Shown: one piece after another, positions 1 to 8,093 of the stretch
How positions within the stretch are numbered: position 1 is the first letter of the stretch
Layout of the letters: each line of letters starts with the position of its first letter
Assembly: GCF_016765585.1 (NCBI RefSeq)
Contig: NZ_JAESWC010000001.1
Coordinates: forward strand, 186,001 to 250,000
Reading direction: 5' to 3'
Length of the DNA stretch: 64,000 bases
DNA from: Clostridium rhizosphaerae
Lineage (GTDB): Bacteria; Bacillota; Clostridia; Clostridiales; Clostridiaceae
Translations under genes and position numbers: made by a program
Notes under the pieces: model-generated
Databases searched by the model: none
The model's input: the letters and a program-made list of their open reading frames with translations, nothing else
Told to the model about the DNA's origin: nothing

Positions 1-220
1 CCTTTTGCTTATCCTGAATATATATCTTTCCTTCACCTTTGTGTCCTAGAAATTTGCCTGAATACTGTGTGTTCTCTCGATCCAAGCTAACTACAATCTG
101 ACCTGACAATTTTGAGAAATCATTTGTATTTGCAGTTCCAGCATGAGAAGGTGTAGCTACAGAAGTTGTAAGGACTAGTGCAGCAGCTACTAAAAGACCA
201 ATAACCTTTTTCTTTAACAT
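1..220 (-). CDS. Secreted protein, N-terminal part only
   Basis: The gene runs off the left edge; 73 codons are visible. The start is the ATG at 220, preceded by an AGGGGGAAAGGGA ribosome site. The N-terminus is a textbook signal peptide: MLKKK, a hydrophobic stretch, then a likely signal-peptidase I cut after SHA (about residue 27). The mature part begins Gly-Thr-Ala-Asn-Thr-Asn and shows no recognisable domain in the roughly 45 residues available. It is probably exported to the wall or medium. Two short palindromes lie just upstream. Function unknown. Confidence 0.8.
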   Translation of the reverse strand, partial: MLKKKVIGLLVAAALVLTTSVATPSHAGTANTNDFSKLSGQIVVSLDRENTQYSGKFLGHKGEGKIYIQDKQK

Positions 221-246
221 TCCCTTTCCCCCTAAAAATTTCTATC

Positions 247-285
247 GTACAAAATTTTGTACTTTGATAAAGGAGATATACTCCT
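247..285. promoter_or_regulatory. Two palindromes upstream of the secreted-protein gene
   Basis: A perfect 16-bp palindrome, GTACAAAATTTTGTAC (247-262), is followed nine bases on by AGGAGATATACTCCT (271-285, 15 bp, symmetric around one base). They sit 27-65 bases upstream of the ATG at 220, where operators or a leader hairpin would be. No regulator for them is identifiable in the window. Confidence 0.4.
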
Positions 286-398
286 ATAACATATTTATGA
301 GTCATTCTTAAAATTAATGACCCTAACTCTTTTTTTTACAAACTTATTGGAATAACTCTATGTTTATATTTATTAATGTTGTTATGCAAAAACAAAAG

Positions 399-436
399 AC
401 TGTACTCAAAGCCCATAATACAGCTTAAAGTACAGC
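399..436 (-). terminator. Probable terminator, minus strand
   Basis: Read on the minus strand, GCTGTACT and AGTACAGT form the outer arms of an imperfect hairpin with further pairing inside, followed by a T-rich run (CTTTTGTTTTTG). It lies downstream of the dead response regulator at 524-759 and may be that gene's surviving terminator. Confidence 0.5.
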
Positions 437-523
437 CCATTCATCCCGATTTATAAATATATCACTTAACACGCAAGCCTGTCCTCCATATTCTTATCTC
501 AATATCCCCTTAACCTTTTATAT

Positions 524-759
524 CTATACTATGAATCTATATCCCGCTACCCATACAGTCTCAATATACTGCGGATTAGATATATCCGATTCTATCTTAT
601 TTCTTAATCTTGCTATATGAATTTATATCTTATTAGTTCCGTGCCTTTATACAATGCTCTGCGGGTTCTCTTGAATCCAGTTTGACTACAGGGGCTTAGA
701 AATAAATCTTTTAAATTTTCTATAACTGTAGTAGAATCTTCAGTGTAAAACTCTAGCAT
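524..759 (-). pseudogene. Remnant of an OmpR-family response regulator
   Basis: In one minus-strand frame, bases 524-615 encode the end of a winged-helix effector domain: IHIARLRNKIESD, then ISNPQYIETVW, then VAGYRFIV and a stop at 524-526. This is the signature end of OmpR/PhoB regulators (HI.RLR.KIE ... YI.TV.G.GYRF). An in-frame TAA lies just upstream, in the NKI*IHIARL context. The stretch further upstream continues in other frames, including a 48-codon frame (613-759) with a good AGGAGG site. No receiver domain remains, so the gene is truncated and frameshifted. No histidine kinase lies beside it. The 221-523 stretch holds only the palindromes and terminator listed. Confidence 0.75.
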
Positions 760-878
760 ATATGCTTCCTCCTATCATTAAGATTGGGCGTGCTTTTTTA
801 ATGATAAGTTAGCATGATTACTAGAGTTTTTCTATTTGTAAATAATGCTATTGATTTTAACTAGCATAATAACTTAAT

Positions 879-1106
879 TTAAAATAACAAAATAATATGA
901 TATAAAACATAAACTGCAGCAATTAAAATTAGAGTAGCTCCTGCAAGAATTCCAACAGCCTTGATTGGATTCTTAACTTCATTTTCATCATAGTGTTTTG
1001 AAGCTCTGTTAGACTTTTCTTTAACGATATTGCCTGTCATAGCATGAATTCCCGAGTAGTTTCTTCTTGTCTGTTCCGATACTTCTTTTCCCTTGTCTTC
1101 TGACAC
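879..1106 (-). CDS. Small single-pass membrane protein
   Basis: This 75-residue protein starts at GTG 1106, with a GGGGATGG stretch as a plausible ribosome site. The first 45 residues are polar and charged. Residues about 48-72 form one hydrophobic helix (AVGILAGATLILIAAVYVLY), so the chain is probably tail-anchored with most of it in the cytosol. I do not recognise a family. It stands alone, divergent from nothing and followed by the dead response regulator. Gene status is moderately supported by the coherent soluble/membrane layout. Confidence 0.6.
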   Translation of the reverse strand: MSEDKGKEVSEQTRRNYSGIHAMTGNIVKEKSNRASKHYDENEVKNPIKAVGILAGATLILIAAVYVLYHIILLF

Positions 1107-1186
1107 AAAACCATCCCCAATACTTATTTACCAAATTATAACATACTGGAATATAAAATCAAATGGGATTTCCTGTCAGCATCTAT

Positions 1187-1495
1187 TTATTTCTTAGCTG
1201 CAGCATCCTTTGCTTTGTAAAAAAGCTTCTTTTGCTTCATATAGTCAATAGCCTTGGTTTTATTCCTTTGCTCTGAAACATATTCTCCCTCGTTCTTAAC
1301 TCTGTAATAGTAATTAAACCTTTCCTCAGACAAGATCCCTACTGAAACTGCTTCTTTAACTGCGCAGCCAGGTTCAATAGTATGAGTACAGTTAGAAAAT
1401 CTGCAATTCTTAGATAATTCCAGTATATCCTCAAACTCATCCTCTAAGTTTTCTACTGAATCTAAAATTTCCAATACCTTTTTATTAAATCTCAC
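1187..1495 (-). pseudogene. rsgA: C-terminal zinc-domain remnant of RsgA GTPase
   Basis: The 102-residue frame matches only the end of RsgA (YjeQ), the circularly permuted GTPase that matures the 30S subunit. It keeps the zinc-binding knuckle CRFSNCTHTIEPGC (Cys, Cys, His, Cys) and the following GCAVKEAV...ERFNYY helix typical of the family. The OB fold and the whole GTPase domain (G4, G1, G3) are missing: a full RsgA is about 290-350 residues, and only 55 bases separate this frame from the nitroreductase upstream. The start shown is a GTG with a weak ribosome site. Most likely a 5'-deleted second rsgA copy. A free-standing zinc domain is possible but less likely. Confidence 0.75.
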
Positions 1496-1550
1496 CCTTC
1501 AACCACCTTATATAACTTAATAATACCTTACAGTTATTAATTGAGAAGAA

Positions 1551-2405
1551 TTATTTTACCCAGCTGACTACATATTCTGTATTTTCGTCCAAAGCTTTAA
1601 TGTCAGGCTGAACCTTCTTAAAGCTTCCGTTAATACCAGCTTCTTTTAAAGTTAAATCAAGATGGCACATAGCAATCCCAATATCTACTCTCTGCATATC
1701 GAATCCCATACCCTTGCTGTAACCTGGTGTATGTTTAATATAGATATGAAGGCTGTCCCCTTCTTTTACTATTCTCCAAGGCTGCTTGTTTGAAGCTGAA
1801 GGAGCAAGTTTTACCATTTCTAAAGCATCTTTATAAACTCCGGCTTCACTTTCTGTCAAAGTCTTATCGAAGCTTTCATTATAGAACAATTCTTCAAAGC
1901 TTTTTCTGTTCTTTGAACCTGCTACAGTTCTCATTAAAGAACCTATTACTCCTTCCTTTTCTCTAGGGTAGCCTATTGGTGTTACTATAGGTAAAATTTC
2001 ATTTCCTTTTAGCTCCATCGCTTTTGCAAATTCTCCCTTTTTAAAAGTCCCTCCAAGCCAGCAGGTTCCAAGACCTATAGAAGTTGCATATAAAACAAAT
2101 TGCTCCAGTTCATAGCCAAGCTGCTCCAAACTCATTCCCTCATTATTAATTGATGTTGCTACAAAGGAGGATACACCTCGTATAATTCCATAGGTGCCAA
2201 GCTTAACATCCTTGCTTTCAAAATCTTTAATGTCTACAAGCTTATAGCGAACCTTAGAATCAAAAGGTCCCTTTAAGTTTATAAGACACTCTTCCAAGCT
2301 GCTTTTTAAGCTGCTATCCATAGCTTTTGAGTCATAAGATCTAACTGATATTCTTTTCTTTATTATCTCTGTGACCGGTTTATTAAAAATCATACTATTT
2401 TCCAT
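1551..2405 (-). CDS. Nitroreductase family protein (TM1586-like)
   Basis: A 284-residue flavin-dependent oxidoreductase-like protein. The N-terminal IIKKRISVRSYDSKAM segment is the FMN-phosphate-binding start of nitroreductases (R.S.R.Y). The middle carries GLGTCWLGGTF, and the second half a LAPSASNKQPWRIV motif (SA.N.QPW), both hallmarks of this superfamily. The arrangement resembles the clostridial and Thermotoga TM1586-type branch, in which the fold is made of two half-repeats. Substrate unknown; such proteins reduce nitro compounds or quinones with NAD(P)H. It is transcribed alone, with a clear ATG at 2405. Confidence 0.85.
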   Translation of the reverse strand: MENSMIFNKPVTEIIKKRISVRSYDSKAMDSSLKSSLEECLINLKGPFDSKVRYKLVDIKDFESKDVKLGTYGIIRGVSSFVATSINNEGMSLEQLGYELEQFVLYATSIGLGTCWLGGTFKKGEFAKAMELKGNEILPIVTPIGYPREKEGVIGSLMRTVAGSKNRKSFEELFYNESFDKTLTESEAGVYKDALEMVKLAPSASNKQPWRIVKEGDSLHIYIKHTPGYSKGMGFDMQRVDIGIAMCHLDLTLKEAGINGSFKKVQPDIKALDENTEYVVSWVK

Positions 2406-2627
2406 TAATACCTCTCCATTTCTCTGGTTATTTAAATATATATAATATTATATTCAACAAATATAAATATCAAGTTTTAAAGTAATCAGACAGAAAATTA
2501 AGCGCCTGAGGTCTTTGACTTAATAATTTCTTTTGTATATTAATCTCTAGTAAAACGCGCGGCATGTCTAATCAAGTATTTGCAGCATTCCTGAAGGCAG
2601 CTCCGATTGAACTTATTTTATACTTAA

Positions 2628-3065
2628 TTATTCTTTCATTCGTTTATAAAATCTTAAAATTATATTTGCAGGAAACAACCTCTGCTCAAATAGTATTGCT
2701 GCTGACAAAGCAGCTTCGACTAATCCAATGATAAAAAATATAACATGCAGTGAGACTACAGCATTGAGCATTATGCATTGAACAATAATCCAAATTACTA
2801 AAGCCCAGCTAAACACACTGCTTATATAACCAATAAATTTTGACCTAAGATAAATCATTACAGAACTAAAGATGCTGCCAAGCCCTATAACACTAAACAA
2901 AATAATACCTGGAATAAGATAATTATTAAAAGGCGAATTTTTCAACGCATCTGCCGGCATTCCTCCTGGCCCTTGGGGATTAAGAATAGCCATCATACCT
3001 CCACCAATAGCTCCAATCCCTACAAATAGTTGTAATGCAAATAAAAAGCGATAAACCACTTTCAT
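2628..3065 (-). CDS. Four-helix integral membrane protein, unknown function
   Basis: This 145-residue protein has four hydrophobic helices (about residues 7-28, 50-70, 80-102 and 105-127) joined by short loops, with a Gly/Pro-rich segment (NPQGPGGMPADALK) between helices one and two. It ends in a basic tail. The ATG at 3065 is preceded by a GGGGAGGG-like site. I do not recognise a named family; small clostridial proteins of this shape are usually annotated as hypothetical. The 222 bases between it and the nitroreductase contain no convincing gene. Confidence 0.75.
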   Translation of the reverse strand: MKVVYRFLFALQLFVGIGAIGGGMMAILNPQGPGGMPADALKNSPFNNYLIPGIILFSVIGLGSIFSSVMIYLRSKFIGYISSVFSWALVIWIIVQCIMLNAVVSLHVIFFIIGLVEAALSAAILFEQRLFPANIILRFYKRMKE

Positions 3066-3193
3066 TTTTATACCCTCCCCAATAAAAATAACTGTATAAA
3101 CTTAATTACAATCCATCAACAGCTAACTTATAATACTCTCCAACCAAATTATACCATACATTTCTAGCTAGAAGTGTCCTAAAAGTAAAGTTA

Positions 3194-3376
3194 TTGTTAT
3201 TGTTTTTTAATACAAACTTCTGCTATACAAAAACAGTAGTTTTAGAAGCAAAAGTAAGAAAACACATTAAAATCACCCCTTCATTGGCGTGGTGTCTGGT
3301 TTTTATAGTAGGTGTTATGTGTTTAATCACTGCCTTCATGGGGTTTGGTTTTAATAATATAAGAAAACCTTTATAA
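3194..3376 (+). CDS. Possible small membrane peptide
   Basis: A 60-codon frame starting at TTG with no good ribosome site. The C-terminal half (LAWCLVFIVGVMCLITAFMGFGF) is a clear membrane helix. A plus-strand intrinsic terminator follows 28 bases after the stop, which implies transcription through the frame. It may be a small membrane peptide or the last helix of a decayed transporter; the true start is uncertain. Confidence 0.35.
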   Translation: MLLFFNTNFCYTKTVVLEAKVRKHIKITPSLAWCLVFIVGVMCLITAFMGFGFNNIRKPL

Positions 3377-3403
3377 AAGTTGCCAGTAAAGCAGATGTTT
3401 TAT

Positions 3404-3427
3404 GAGCTCATATTAGAGCTCTTTTTT
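3404..3427 (+). terminator. Intrinsic terminator
   Basis: GAGCTC, a six-base loop ATATTA, GAGCTC, then TTTTTT. It closes the plus-strand unit carrying the small frame at 3194-3376. Confidence 0.7.
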
Positions 3428-3678
3428 ATTAATCAAATATCATCGCTAAAATATTTTGTTTTAATAAGGAGTAATAAGAAAATGCAAGTAATTCTATGTA
3501 ATACTGAGCTTAAGTGTATCTGTCATACAAAGTAAGCCATCAAAACCAAATATGTAAATTTAATTAACTTGTTATATAGTATAATATAACCTATAATATA
3601 TTTATAATAATTGCTTTTATATTTAGCTTGTTATTAAAATGTAAAAGTAATAAATTAATAAATATTGAGGGGATTTAT

Positions 3679-4437
3679 ATGTGGTCTAGAAAAGAATTAA
3701 AGGACAGAGCTAAAACGGTTTTAAGCAGGATTTATTGGAGTGCATTTGGAGTTAGTATAGTCATGGCCTTAGCTGGCGCCAACGATGGCTGGGGCGGAGG
3801 CGGAGGCTCACACTCTAGAGATTCAAGAGAATCTTTTTACTCAAATATCCATAATGGTAATTATGTAAACTGGGATCTTTTAACTATGGTATTGGTTGGG
3901 GCTTTAGTAATAATTGCTCTTCGTATTTTTATCGGGTATTGCTTAGAAGTAGGCGGAAGACGATATTTTGTTCAATCTGCTCAATACAGAGATAATAAAA
4001 GATGCTTTAGTTTCAGTTTTGATCAGGAAAACTATATGCAAATAGTAAAGACAATGCTTTTAAAAAATATTTTCATTTTCCTTTGGAGTCTGCTATTAAT
4101 AATACCAGGTATCATAAAATCCTATGCTTACAGTATGGTGCCATATATTCTTGCAGACAATCCTAACATCGGTGTAAAAAAAGCCATTGCTCTAAGTAAT
4201 GAAATGACTATGGGCTACAAATTTGATATGTTTGTATTAGACTTATCCTTTATCGGATGGTATTTGTTAGGTGCATTAGCTTTTGGAATAGGCATATTGT
4301 TTGTAATGCCTTATGAGAATGCTACAGATGCCGAGTTGTATTTGATATTAAGAAAAAATGCTTTAGAAAGCAACTTATGCATCAGTGAAGATTTATTATT
4401 AAGTAATCCAATCACTGTTAATAATAATATATGGTAA
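3679..4437 (+). CDS. DUF975 family membrane protein
   Basis: A 252-residue multi-pass membrane protein. It opens with WSRKELKDRAKTVL and later has FIGYCLEVGGRRYFV and the GIIKSYAYSMVPYILAD block, which together mark the DUF975 family found widely in Firmicutes. A glycine-rich patch (GWGGGGGSHSRDS) follows the first helix. I chose the ATG at 3679 because a GAGGGG site sits just before it; the frame is open upstream but has no ribosome site there. Family function is unknown. A strong terminator follows. Confidence 0.85.
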   Translation: MWSRKELKDRAKTVLSRIYWSAFGVSIVMALAGANDGWGGGGGSHSRDSRESFYSNIHNGNYVNWDLLTMVLVGALVIIALRIFIGYCLEVGGRRYFVQSAQYRDNKRCFSFSFDQENYMQIVKTMLLKNIFIFLWSLLLIIPGIIKSYAYSMVPYILADNPNIGVKKAIALSNEMTMGYKFDMFVLDLSFIGWYLLGALAFGIGILFVMPYENATDAELYLILRKNALESNLCISEDLLLSNPITVNNNIW

Positions 4438-4454
4438 CAATAAATAATCTAAAA

Positions 4455-4486
4455 ATGTTTAGTGCTGGCATCACTAAGCATTTTTT
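4455..4486 (+). terminator. Intrinsic terminator after DUF975 gene
   Basis: ATGTTTAGTG, loop CTGGCAT, CACTAAGCAT (one G-T pair), then TTTTTT. The opposing TraB/GumN gene ends 39 bases further on. Confidence 0.85.
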
Positions 4487-4524
4487 ATTTACATTATAAA
4501 AATCAGCTAATTACATTTTCATGC

Positions 4525-5445
4525 TTATTTCCTTGTGACAGTATACCCTTTCTTCTCCAAAAGTTTAACCACAGAATCATCGCCAATGAAATGCCCGAGT
4601 CCTGCCACAACAAAGTAGCTGTCATTAGTCTTTAGATATCCATCTATTTTATTAGCCATGCCTATATTTCTATCCACAATCATTTTTTGATAGATTTCGG
4701 GATCTTGCTTATTAGAATCTACATTTAAGTTAATCAAAGCATTTTCATCTCCAGCTTTATAAGCATCATAAAGTTTCTTAAAATTATCATTGCTTTCAGC
4801 TAAATACTTAATGTCTGAAAAAAACAACTTTTCCTGCTGTTCATCAGTAAAACTATTTAGCAAATCGAGCTGAAAGTCCACACTTTCAAGTTCCAATATC
4901 TTCTTCCTATTTTGAGCTTCATTTAAGAAATATGAGTCAACTCCAGCTTCTGAAGAATAGCCTGACTTTTTCAGCTGAGCTTGCATAATAGTAGATTCAA
5001 TCACCCAAAGCTTCATCTTCTTTAGGTTATTCATGTCCATCCCAAGCTCCTTAGTAAAGGTATCAAGTTTTTCATTTCCCTCTTTTGAAATATGATTATA
5101 AACATCATCATTTTTAGAATAAAGCATCTTGCTTTGTGACTTATTTGTATTAGCACTTTTATTAGCATCGACCTCAACAACAAGGTTGTTTGAACTTCTA
5201 AAAGCATCTTCTACTGTTTTTTCAAAGGGATACATATCCTTTTGCGCTATGTGTATTGATCCAAATAGATATACAGTAGCCTTATCATTTTTGATTTCCC
5301 ATATACACCCCTTTACATCCCCATATTTCTTCTCTCCCAATGGCGTAAGATCACCTGAAGTCTGATTTGACTTACATCCGGTGAGCAGCGTTACAAGCAT
5401 TACAAAGATAATAGAAATAATTAAAAATATCCTTTTCTTTTTCAT
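4525..5445 (-). CDS. TraB/GumN family lipoprotein
   Basis: This 306-residue protein begins with a lipoprotein signal peptide (KKKRIFLIISIIF... LLTGC lipobox, Cys about residue 24), so it should be anchored outside the membrane. The mature part has the two TraB/GumN signatures: GSIHIA near residue 80 (N-terminal GXXH-type motif) and GLGHFIGDDSVV plus KKGYTV at the C-terminus. The family resembles Tiki-type metalloproteases; substrates of bacterial members are mostly unknown. The ATG at 5445 follows a GGGGG site. Sixteen in-frame codons upstream lack a ribosome site and were excluded. Confidence 0.88.
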   Translation of the reverse strand: MKKKRIFLIISIIFVMLVTLLTGCKSNQTSGDLTPLGEKKYGDVKGCIWEIKNDKATVYLFGSIHIAQKDMYPFEKTVEDAFRSSNNLVVEVDANKSANTNKSQSKMLYSKNDDVYNHISKEGNEKLDTFTKELGMDMNNLKKMKLWVIESTIMQAQLKKSGYSSEAGVDSYFLNEAQNRKKILELESVDFQLDLLNSFTDEQQEKLFFSDIKYLAESNDNFKKLYDAYKAGDENALINLNVDSNKQDPEIYQKMIVDRNIGMANKIDGYLKTNDSYFVVAGLGHFIGDDSVVKLLEKKGYTVTRK

Positions 5446-5708
5446 AAATTTTCCCCCATACAATATAGTTAACATTAACATTAATAAGTACATTATAATA
5501 CTTACAATAATATATAGTAAAACTTACTATGTGGTTATAATTGATAAAATATGGATAATCTTAGTCTACATCAAAGCGTTAGCATGCTTAATCTCACCTT
5601 ATCTTCTTTTATTGATGACTATACGCGTGACAAGCACATCAAAATTCTAATATCAAATCAGTAAAACTCTCACTTATTGTCAAATGATTTGTCTAATTAA
5701 TTTAAAAT

Positions 5709-5766
5709 TAAATGTAAAGCCCACTTGACACTAAATGTAAAGCATACTATACTATAAATGTAAAGC
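5709..5766 (+). promoter_or_regulatory. Promoter inside three 23-bp tandem repeats
   Basis: TAAATGTAAAGC occurs at 5709, 5732 and 5755, an exact 23-base period. TTGACA (5725-5730) and TATACT (5748-5753), 17 bases apart, make a near-consensus promoter with the repeats on both sides of each box. The HTH gene starts at 5796. Two helical turns between repeats suggests a dimeric regulator bound on one DNA face, most simply the product of the adjacent HTH gene. Confidence 0.75.
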
Positions 5767-5795
5767 TTACTATACTTTTGAAAGGTAGTGATAAT

Positions 5796-6005
5796 TTGCA
5801 GACTAAAATACAGGATTTGCGGAAAGCAAGAAAAGTAACTCAAAGTGAGCTTGCAGATGCAGTCAATGTAACAAGGCAGACAATAATATCTTTAGAGAAC
5901 GGAAAATATAATGCATCATTGGTTCTGGCACATAAGGTTGCTCAGTTTTTTGGAGTTTCTATTGAAGACGTATTTATTTTCGATAAGGAGGATGAGAATT
6001 TATGA
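5796..6005 (+). CDS. XRE-type HTH regulator (YozG-like)
   Basis: A 69-residue protein that is essentially one Cro/CI helix-turn-helix (QSELADAVNVTRQTIISLEN) with the short acidic tail VSIEDVFIFDKEDE typical of the small YozG-like regulators. I chose the TTG at 5796 because AAAGGT lies ten bases upstream and the family starts there; the frame is open for six codons before it. Its stop overlaps the next start (ATGA), so it is translationally coupled to the membrane protein that follows. The tandem repeats at 5709-5766 are its likely operators. Confidence 0.85.
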   Translation: MQTKIQDLRKARKVTQSELADAVNVTRQTIISLENGKYNASLVLAHKVAQFFGVSIEDVFIFDKEDENL

Positions 6006-6481
6006 AAGAAATTTTTTGCACAACTACAGCAAAAACTAATGATGAGTATAGGGAAGTTATTAAAAAACGCATGAGAACTATGGTGTTATTAATCATTATA
6101 GGTTTTATAACTGCACTAGTCGGTTTTGGAGCAGAATCTTATTTAAAGCTTTCAATTAATGAGCATATGCTTGGCGTTTATACCGGAGTTGGCACAGGTC
6201 TTTTTGTAGGAGGAATAATTTTATGGATAAAGAACAAACTTCTGCTTGGTAACGAGGATAAGTTAAAGGAAAGCCGACTTAGTAATACTGATGAGAGAAT
6301 TCAGGAAATTGGAAATAGAGCTCTTCGCACTGCCACTTATGTAATAATTATAGTGATATATGCAATTGCATTAATAGGTGGACTATTTAATCAAATATTA
6401 TTCCAAGCTTTTATGTTTGTTATCTTTACCTTCATAATAGCTTATGCAATAGCCTATAAGTACTACAATGGTAAAATGTGA
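6002..6481 (+). CDS. Four-helix membrane protein paired with HTH regulator
   Basis: A 159-residue protein with four hydrophobic helices: two at about residues 28-75, two at about 108-155. A soluble charged segment in the middle (NKLLLGNEDKLKESRLSNTDERIQ) holds the DERI..I..RA pattern seen in DUF2178-like partners of YozG-type regulators. It overlaps the HTH gene by four bases. Such pairs may form a membrane-sensor/regulator unit, but the signal is unknown. The family assignment is by resemblance only. Confidence 0.7.
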   Translation: MKEIFCTTTAKTNDEYREVIKKRMRTMVLLIIIGFITALVGFGAESYLKLSINEHMLGVYTGVGTGLFVGGIILWIKNKLLLGNEDKLKESRLSNTDERIQEIGNRALRTATYVIIIVIYAIALIGGLFNQILFQAFMFVIFTFIIAYAIAYKYYNGKM

Positions 6482-6490
6482 GGCAGTATT

Positions 6491-6688
6491 ATGAAAAATA
6501 AAATATTGAGTTTTTGTTCAATTGTTGGCCTATTTGTTTTTCTAATATATAAGCTAGCAAACCATTATGTAAAAATTAGTGATGCAGTTGCTTATCCTAT
6601 GTTTATAGTCTCAGTTTCACTAATGCTAATAGGAACCGCTTATTCAGGCTGGTGTTTAGGAAAGCATAAAAATCCCTTTAGCAGATAA
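6491..6688 (+). CDS. Small two-helix membrane protein
   Basis: This 65-residue protein has two hydrophobic helices (about residues 6-22 and 34-54) and a basic tail. It begins nine bases after the previous stop, with a GAGGCAGT ribosome site inside that gap, and is followed directly by a strong terminator. It is therefore the third gene of the HTH/membrane operon. No family recognised. Confidence 0.7.
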   Translation: MKNKILSFCSIVGLFVFLIYKLANHYVKISDAVAYPMFIVSVSLMLIGTAYSGWCLGKHKNPFSR

Positions 6689-6700
6689 GACTAATAATTA

Positions 6701-6738
6701 AAAATGGCTGCTCCCTTCCTAGAAGAGAGCAGCCATTT
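6701..6738. terminator. Bidirectional terminator
   Basis: AAAATGGCTGCTC and GAGCAGCCATTT form a 12-bp stem with A and T tracts on both sides. It separates the plus-strand HTH operon from the converging minus-strand fprA. Confidence 0.85.
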
Positions 6739-6764
6739 GACCAGCTTTGCATTTATCTCATTAA

Positions 6765-7961
6765 TTAAATTGAAGCAATTATACTATCGGCAAGATCATC
6801 TATTGAACTTGCATTTTCTTCTTTAAGACTTGAGCTTAAAGATATCTCATTATCAAGAATTGTCATTTCTTTCATTTTGCCTAATAGCTCACGCATTAAC
6901 TTTCCTGACTGAGGTGCCCATGAGCCGTTCTCAATAAGTGAAACAGTACGCTTTTGCAGATTCAGCGCCTTCATATCTATTAAGTAATCATGCATAGGTG
7001 GATAAATATTAAGATTATAGGTTACTGAAGCAAGAACTAAATGACTGTATTTAAAGGTTTCTGAAATTAAATATGATACATGAGTTTTTGATACATCATA
7101 CATAGCTACGTTTGTTATTCCTTTTTCTACAAGCTTTGTTGCCAAGTAGTTCGCTGCAGCCTCTGTGTTGCCATACATTGTTCCGTAAACTATCAAAACT
7201 CCCTTTTCTTCAGGCTCATAACGACTCCACTTGTCATACTTATCTATAAAATATGCCAAGTCATTGCGCCATACCGGCCCGTGCAAAGGACAGATAATTT
7301 TTATATCAAGTGTACTTGCCTTCTTAAGCAGAGTCTGAACATGAGGCCCATATTTTCCTACTATATTTGTATAATATCTTCTAGCATCGTCAATCCAATC
7401 TCTCTTGAAATCTACCTCATCGTTAAACAGCTTTCCATCTAAAGCCCCAAAGGTTCCAAACGCATCAGCTGAAAACAGTATTCCATCCTTTTTATCATAT
7501 GTCACCATAGCTTCAGGCCAATGTACCATTGGAGCAGTCACAAATACAACCTCATGTTTTCCAAAGGACATTGTATCCCCTTCTTTTACTACTATTACTC
7601 TGCCATCTATGTTGAAGCCAAACTGACGCATGAAAAGCTGAGCTTTTTCAGTACATATTATTTTTACATCCGGATAACGAAGTAATACTTCTTCAATGGA
7701 AGCTGCATGATCTGGCTCCACATGGTTGATTACCATATAATCTATAGTTTTATCTCCTATAACACCATGGATATTTTCAAGAAATTGACGGCAAATTGAC
7801 CAGTCAACTGTATCAAAAAGTACATTTTTTTCATCTAAAAGCAAATATGAATTATAGGAAACTCCTCTTGGAATAGGATGAATGTTTTCAAATAAAGCAA
7901 GACGTCTATCATTTCCCCCAATCCAATATAAATCTTCAGTTACTTTTCTAACACAATGCAT
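6765..7961 (-). CDS. fprA: FprA-type flavodiiron protein (oxygen/NO reductase)
   Basis: 398 residues. The N-terminal metallo-beta-lactamase-like domain carries the diiron ligands (NHVEPDH about residues 79-85, a His in APMVHWPEA, an Asp in SADAFG and a His in CPLHGP). A C-terminal flavodoxin domain starts near residue 255 (VLIVYGTMYGNTEAAA, the FMN loop). Flavodiiron proteins reduce O2 to water or NO to N2O with electrons from rubredoxin. The ATG at 7961 has a GGAGG site; upstream codons belong to a structured leader shared with other genes here. The gene upstream encodes a rubredoxin-tailed dehydrogenase, a plausible electron donor. Confidence 0.95.
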   Translation of the reverse strand: MHCVRKVTEDLYWIGGNDRRLALFENIHPIPRGVSYNSYLLLDEKNVLFDTVDWSICRQFLENIHGVIGDKTIDYMVINHVEPDHAASIEEVLLRYPDVKIICTEKAQLFMRQFGFNIDGRVIVVKEGDTMSFGKHEVVFVTAPMVHWPEAMVTYDKKDGILFSADAFGTFGALDGKLFNDEVDFKRDWIDDARRYYTNIVGKYGPHVQTLLKKASTLDIKIICPLHGPVWRNDLAYFIDKYDKWSRYEPEEKGVLIVYGTMYGNTEAAANYLATKLVEKGITNVAMYDVSKTHVSYLISETFKYSHLVLASVTYNLNIYPPMHDYLIDMKALNLQKRTVSLIENGSWAPQSGKLMRELLGKMKEMTILDNEISLSSSLKEENASSIDDLADSIIASI

Positions 7962-7970
7962 CGATTTTCT

Positions 7971-8060
7971 TCCTCCTTTTGTCGGAAACACTGAGCAATT
8001 AAAGATTACTCGTTTCCACTCGCTAATTGCTCGTTAAAGGTCATTTAGACCTTTAACCTC
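7971..8060 (-). promoter_or_regulatory. Structured 5'-leader element, copy A (fprA)
   Basis: On the minus strand: GAGG, hairpin one GTTAAAGGTC-TAAAT-GACCTTTAAC, hairpin two with arms GAGCAATTA and TAATTGCTC enclosing GTGGAAAC (a GGAA tetraloop on a two-pair stem), tail AGTGTTTCCGAC, then AAAAGGAGG nine bases before the fprA ATG. It shares layout, loop and tail with the copies at 10.0, 11.7, 22.4-22.6, 43.0 and 60.6 kb, while the stems differ in sequence and stay paired. Confidence 0.85.
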
Positions 8061-8093
8061 TTAAAAGCATAGTTATGTCATCTATAATATTAA

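Noticed and set aside
2406-2627. Short protein-like stretch (GAAFRNAANT then LDMPRVLLEINI) on the minus strand
   Set aside because: Interrupted by a stop, no start or ribosome site, and too short to name a family.
5381-5650. 89-codon plus-strand frame over the TraB/GumN promoter region
   Set aside because: Low-complexity Ile/Tyr-rich translation, no ribosome site, overlaps the start of a well-supported gene on the other strand.
5709-5766. 23-bp tandem repeats as a CRISPR array
   Set aside because: Period equals unit plus about 11 bases with no spacer-sized unique sequence, only three copies, and a promoter embedded; no cas genes.
7971-8060. Leader elements as T-boxes or small self-cleaving ribozymes
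   Set aside because: No AGGGUGGNACCGCG T-box sequence, no hammerhead CUGAUGA/GAAA core, and no match that I could make to pistol or twister cores; no tRNA-like or amino-acid gene context.
7971-8060. Pseudoknot between tail GTTTCC and loop GGAAAC in copy A
   Set aside because: Perfect in copy A and partly in B, but the proximal unit of copy C, D and E change the loop without changing the tail, so it is not conserved.
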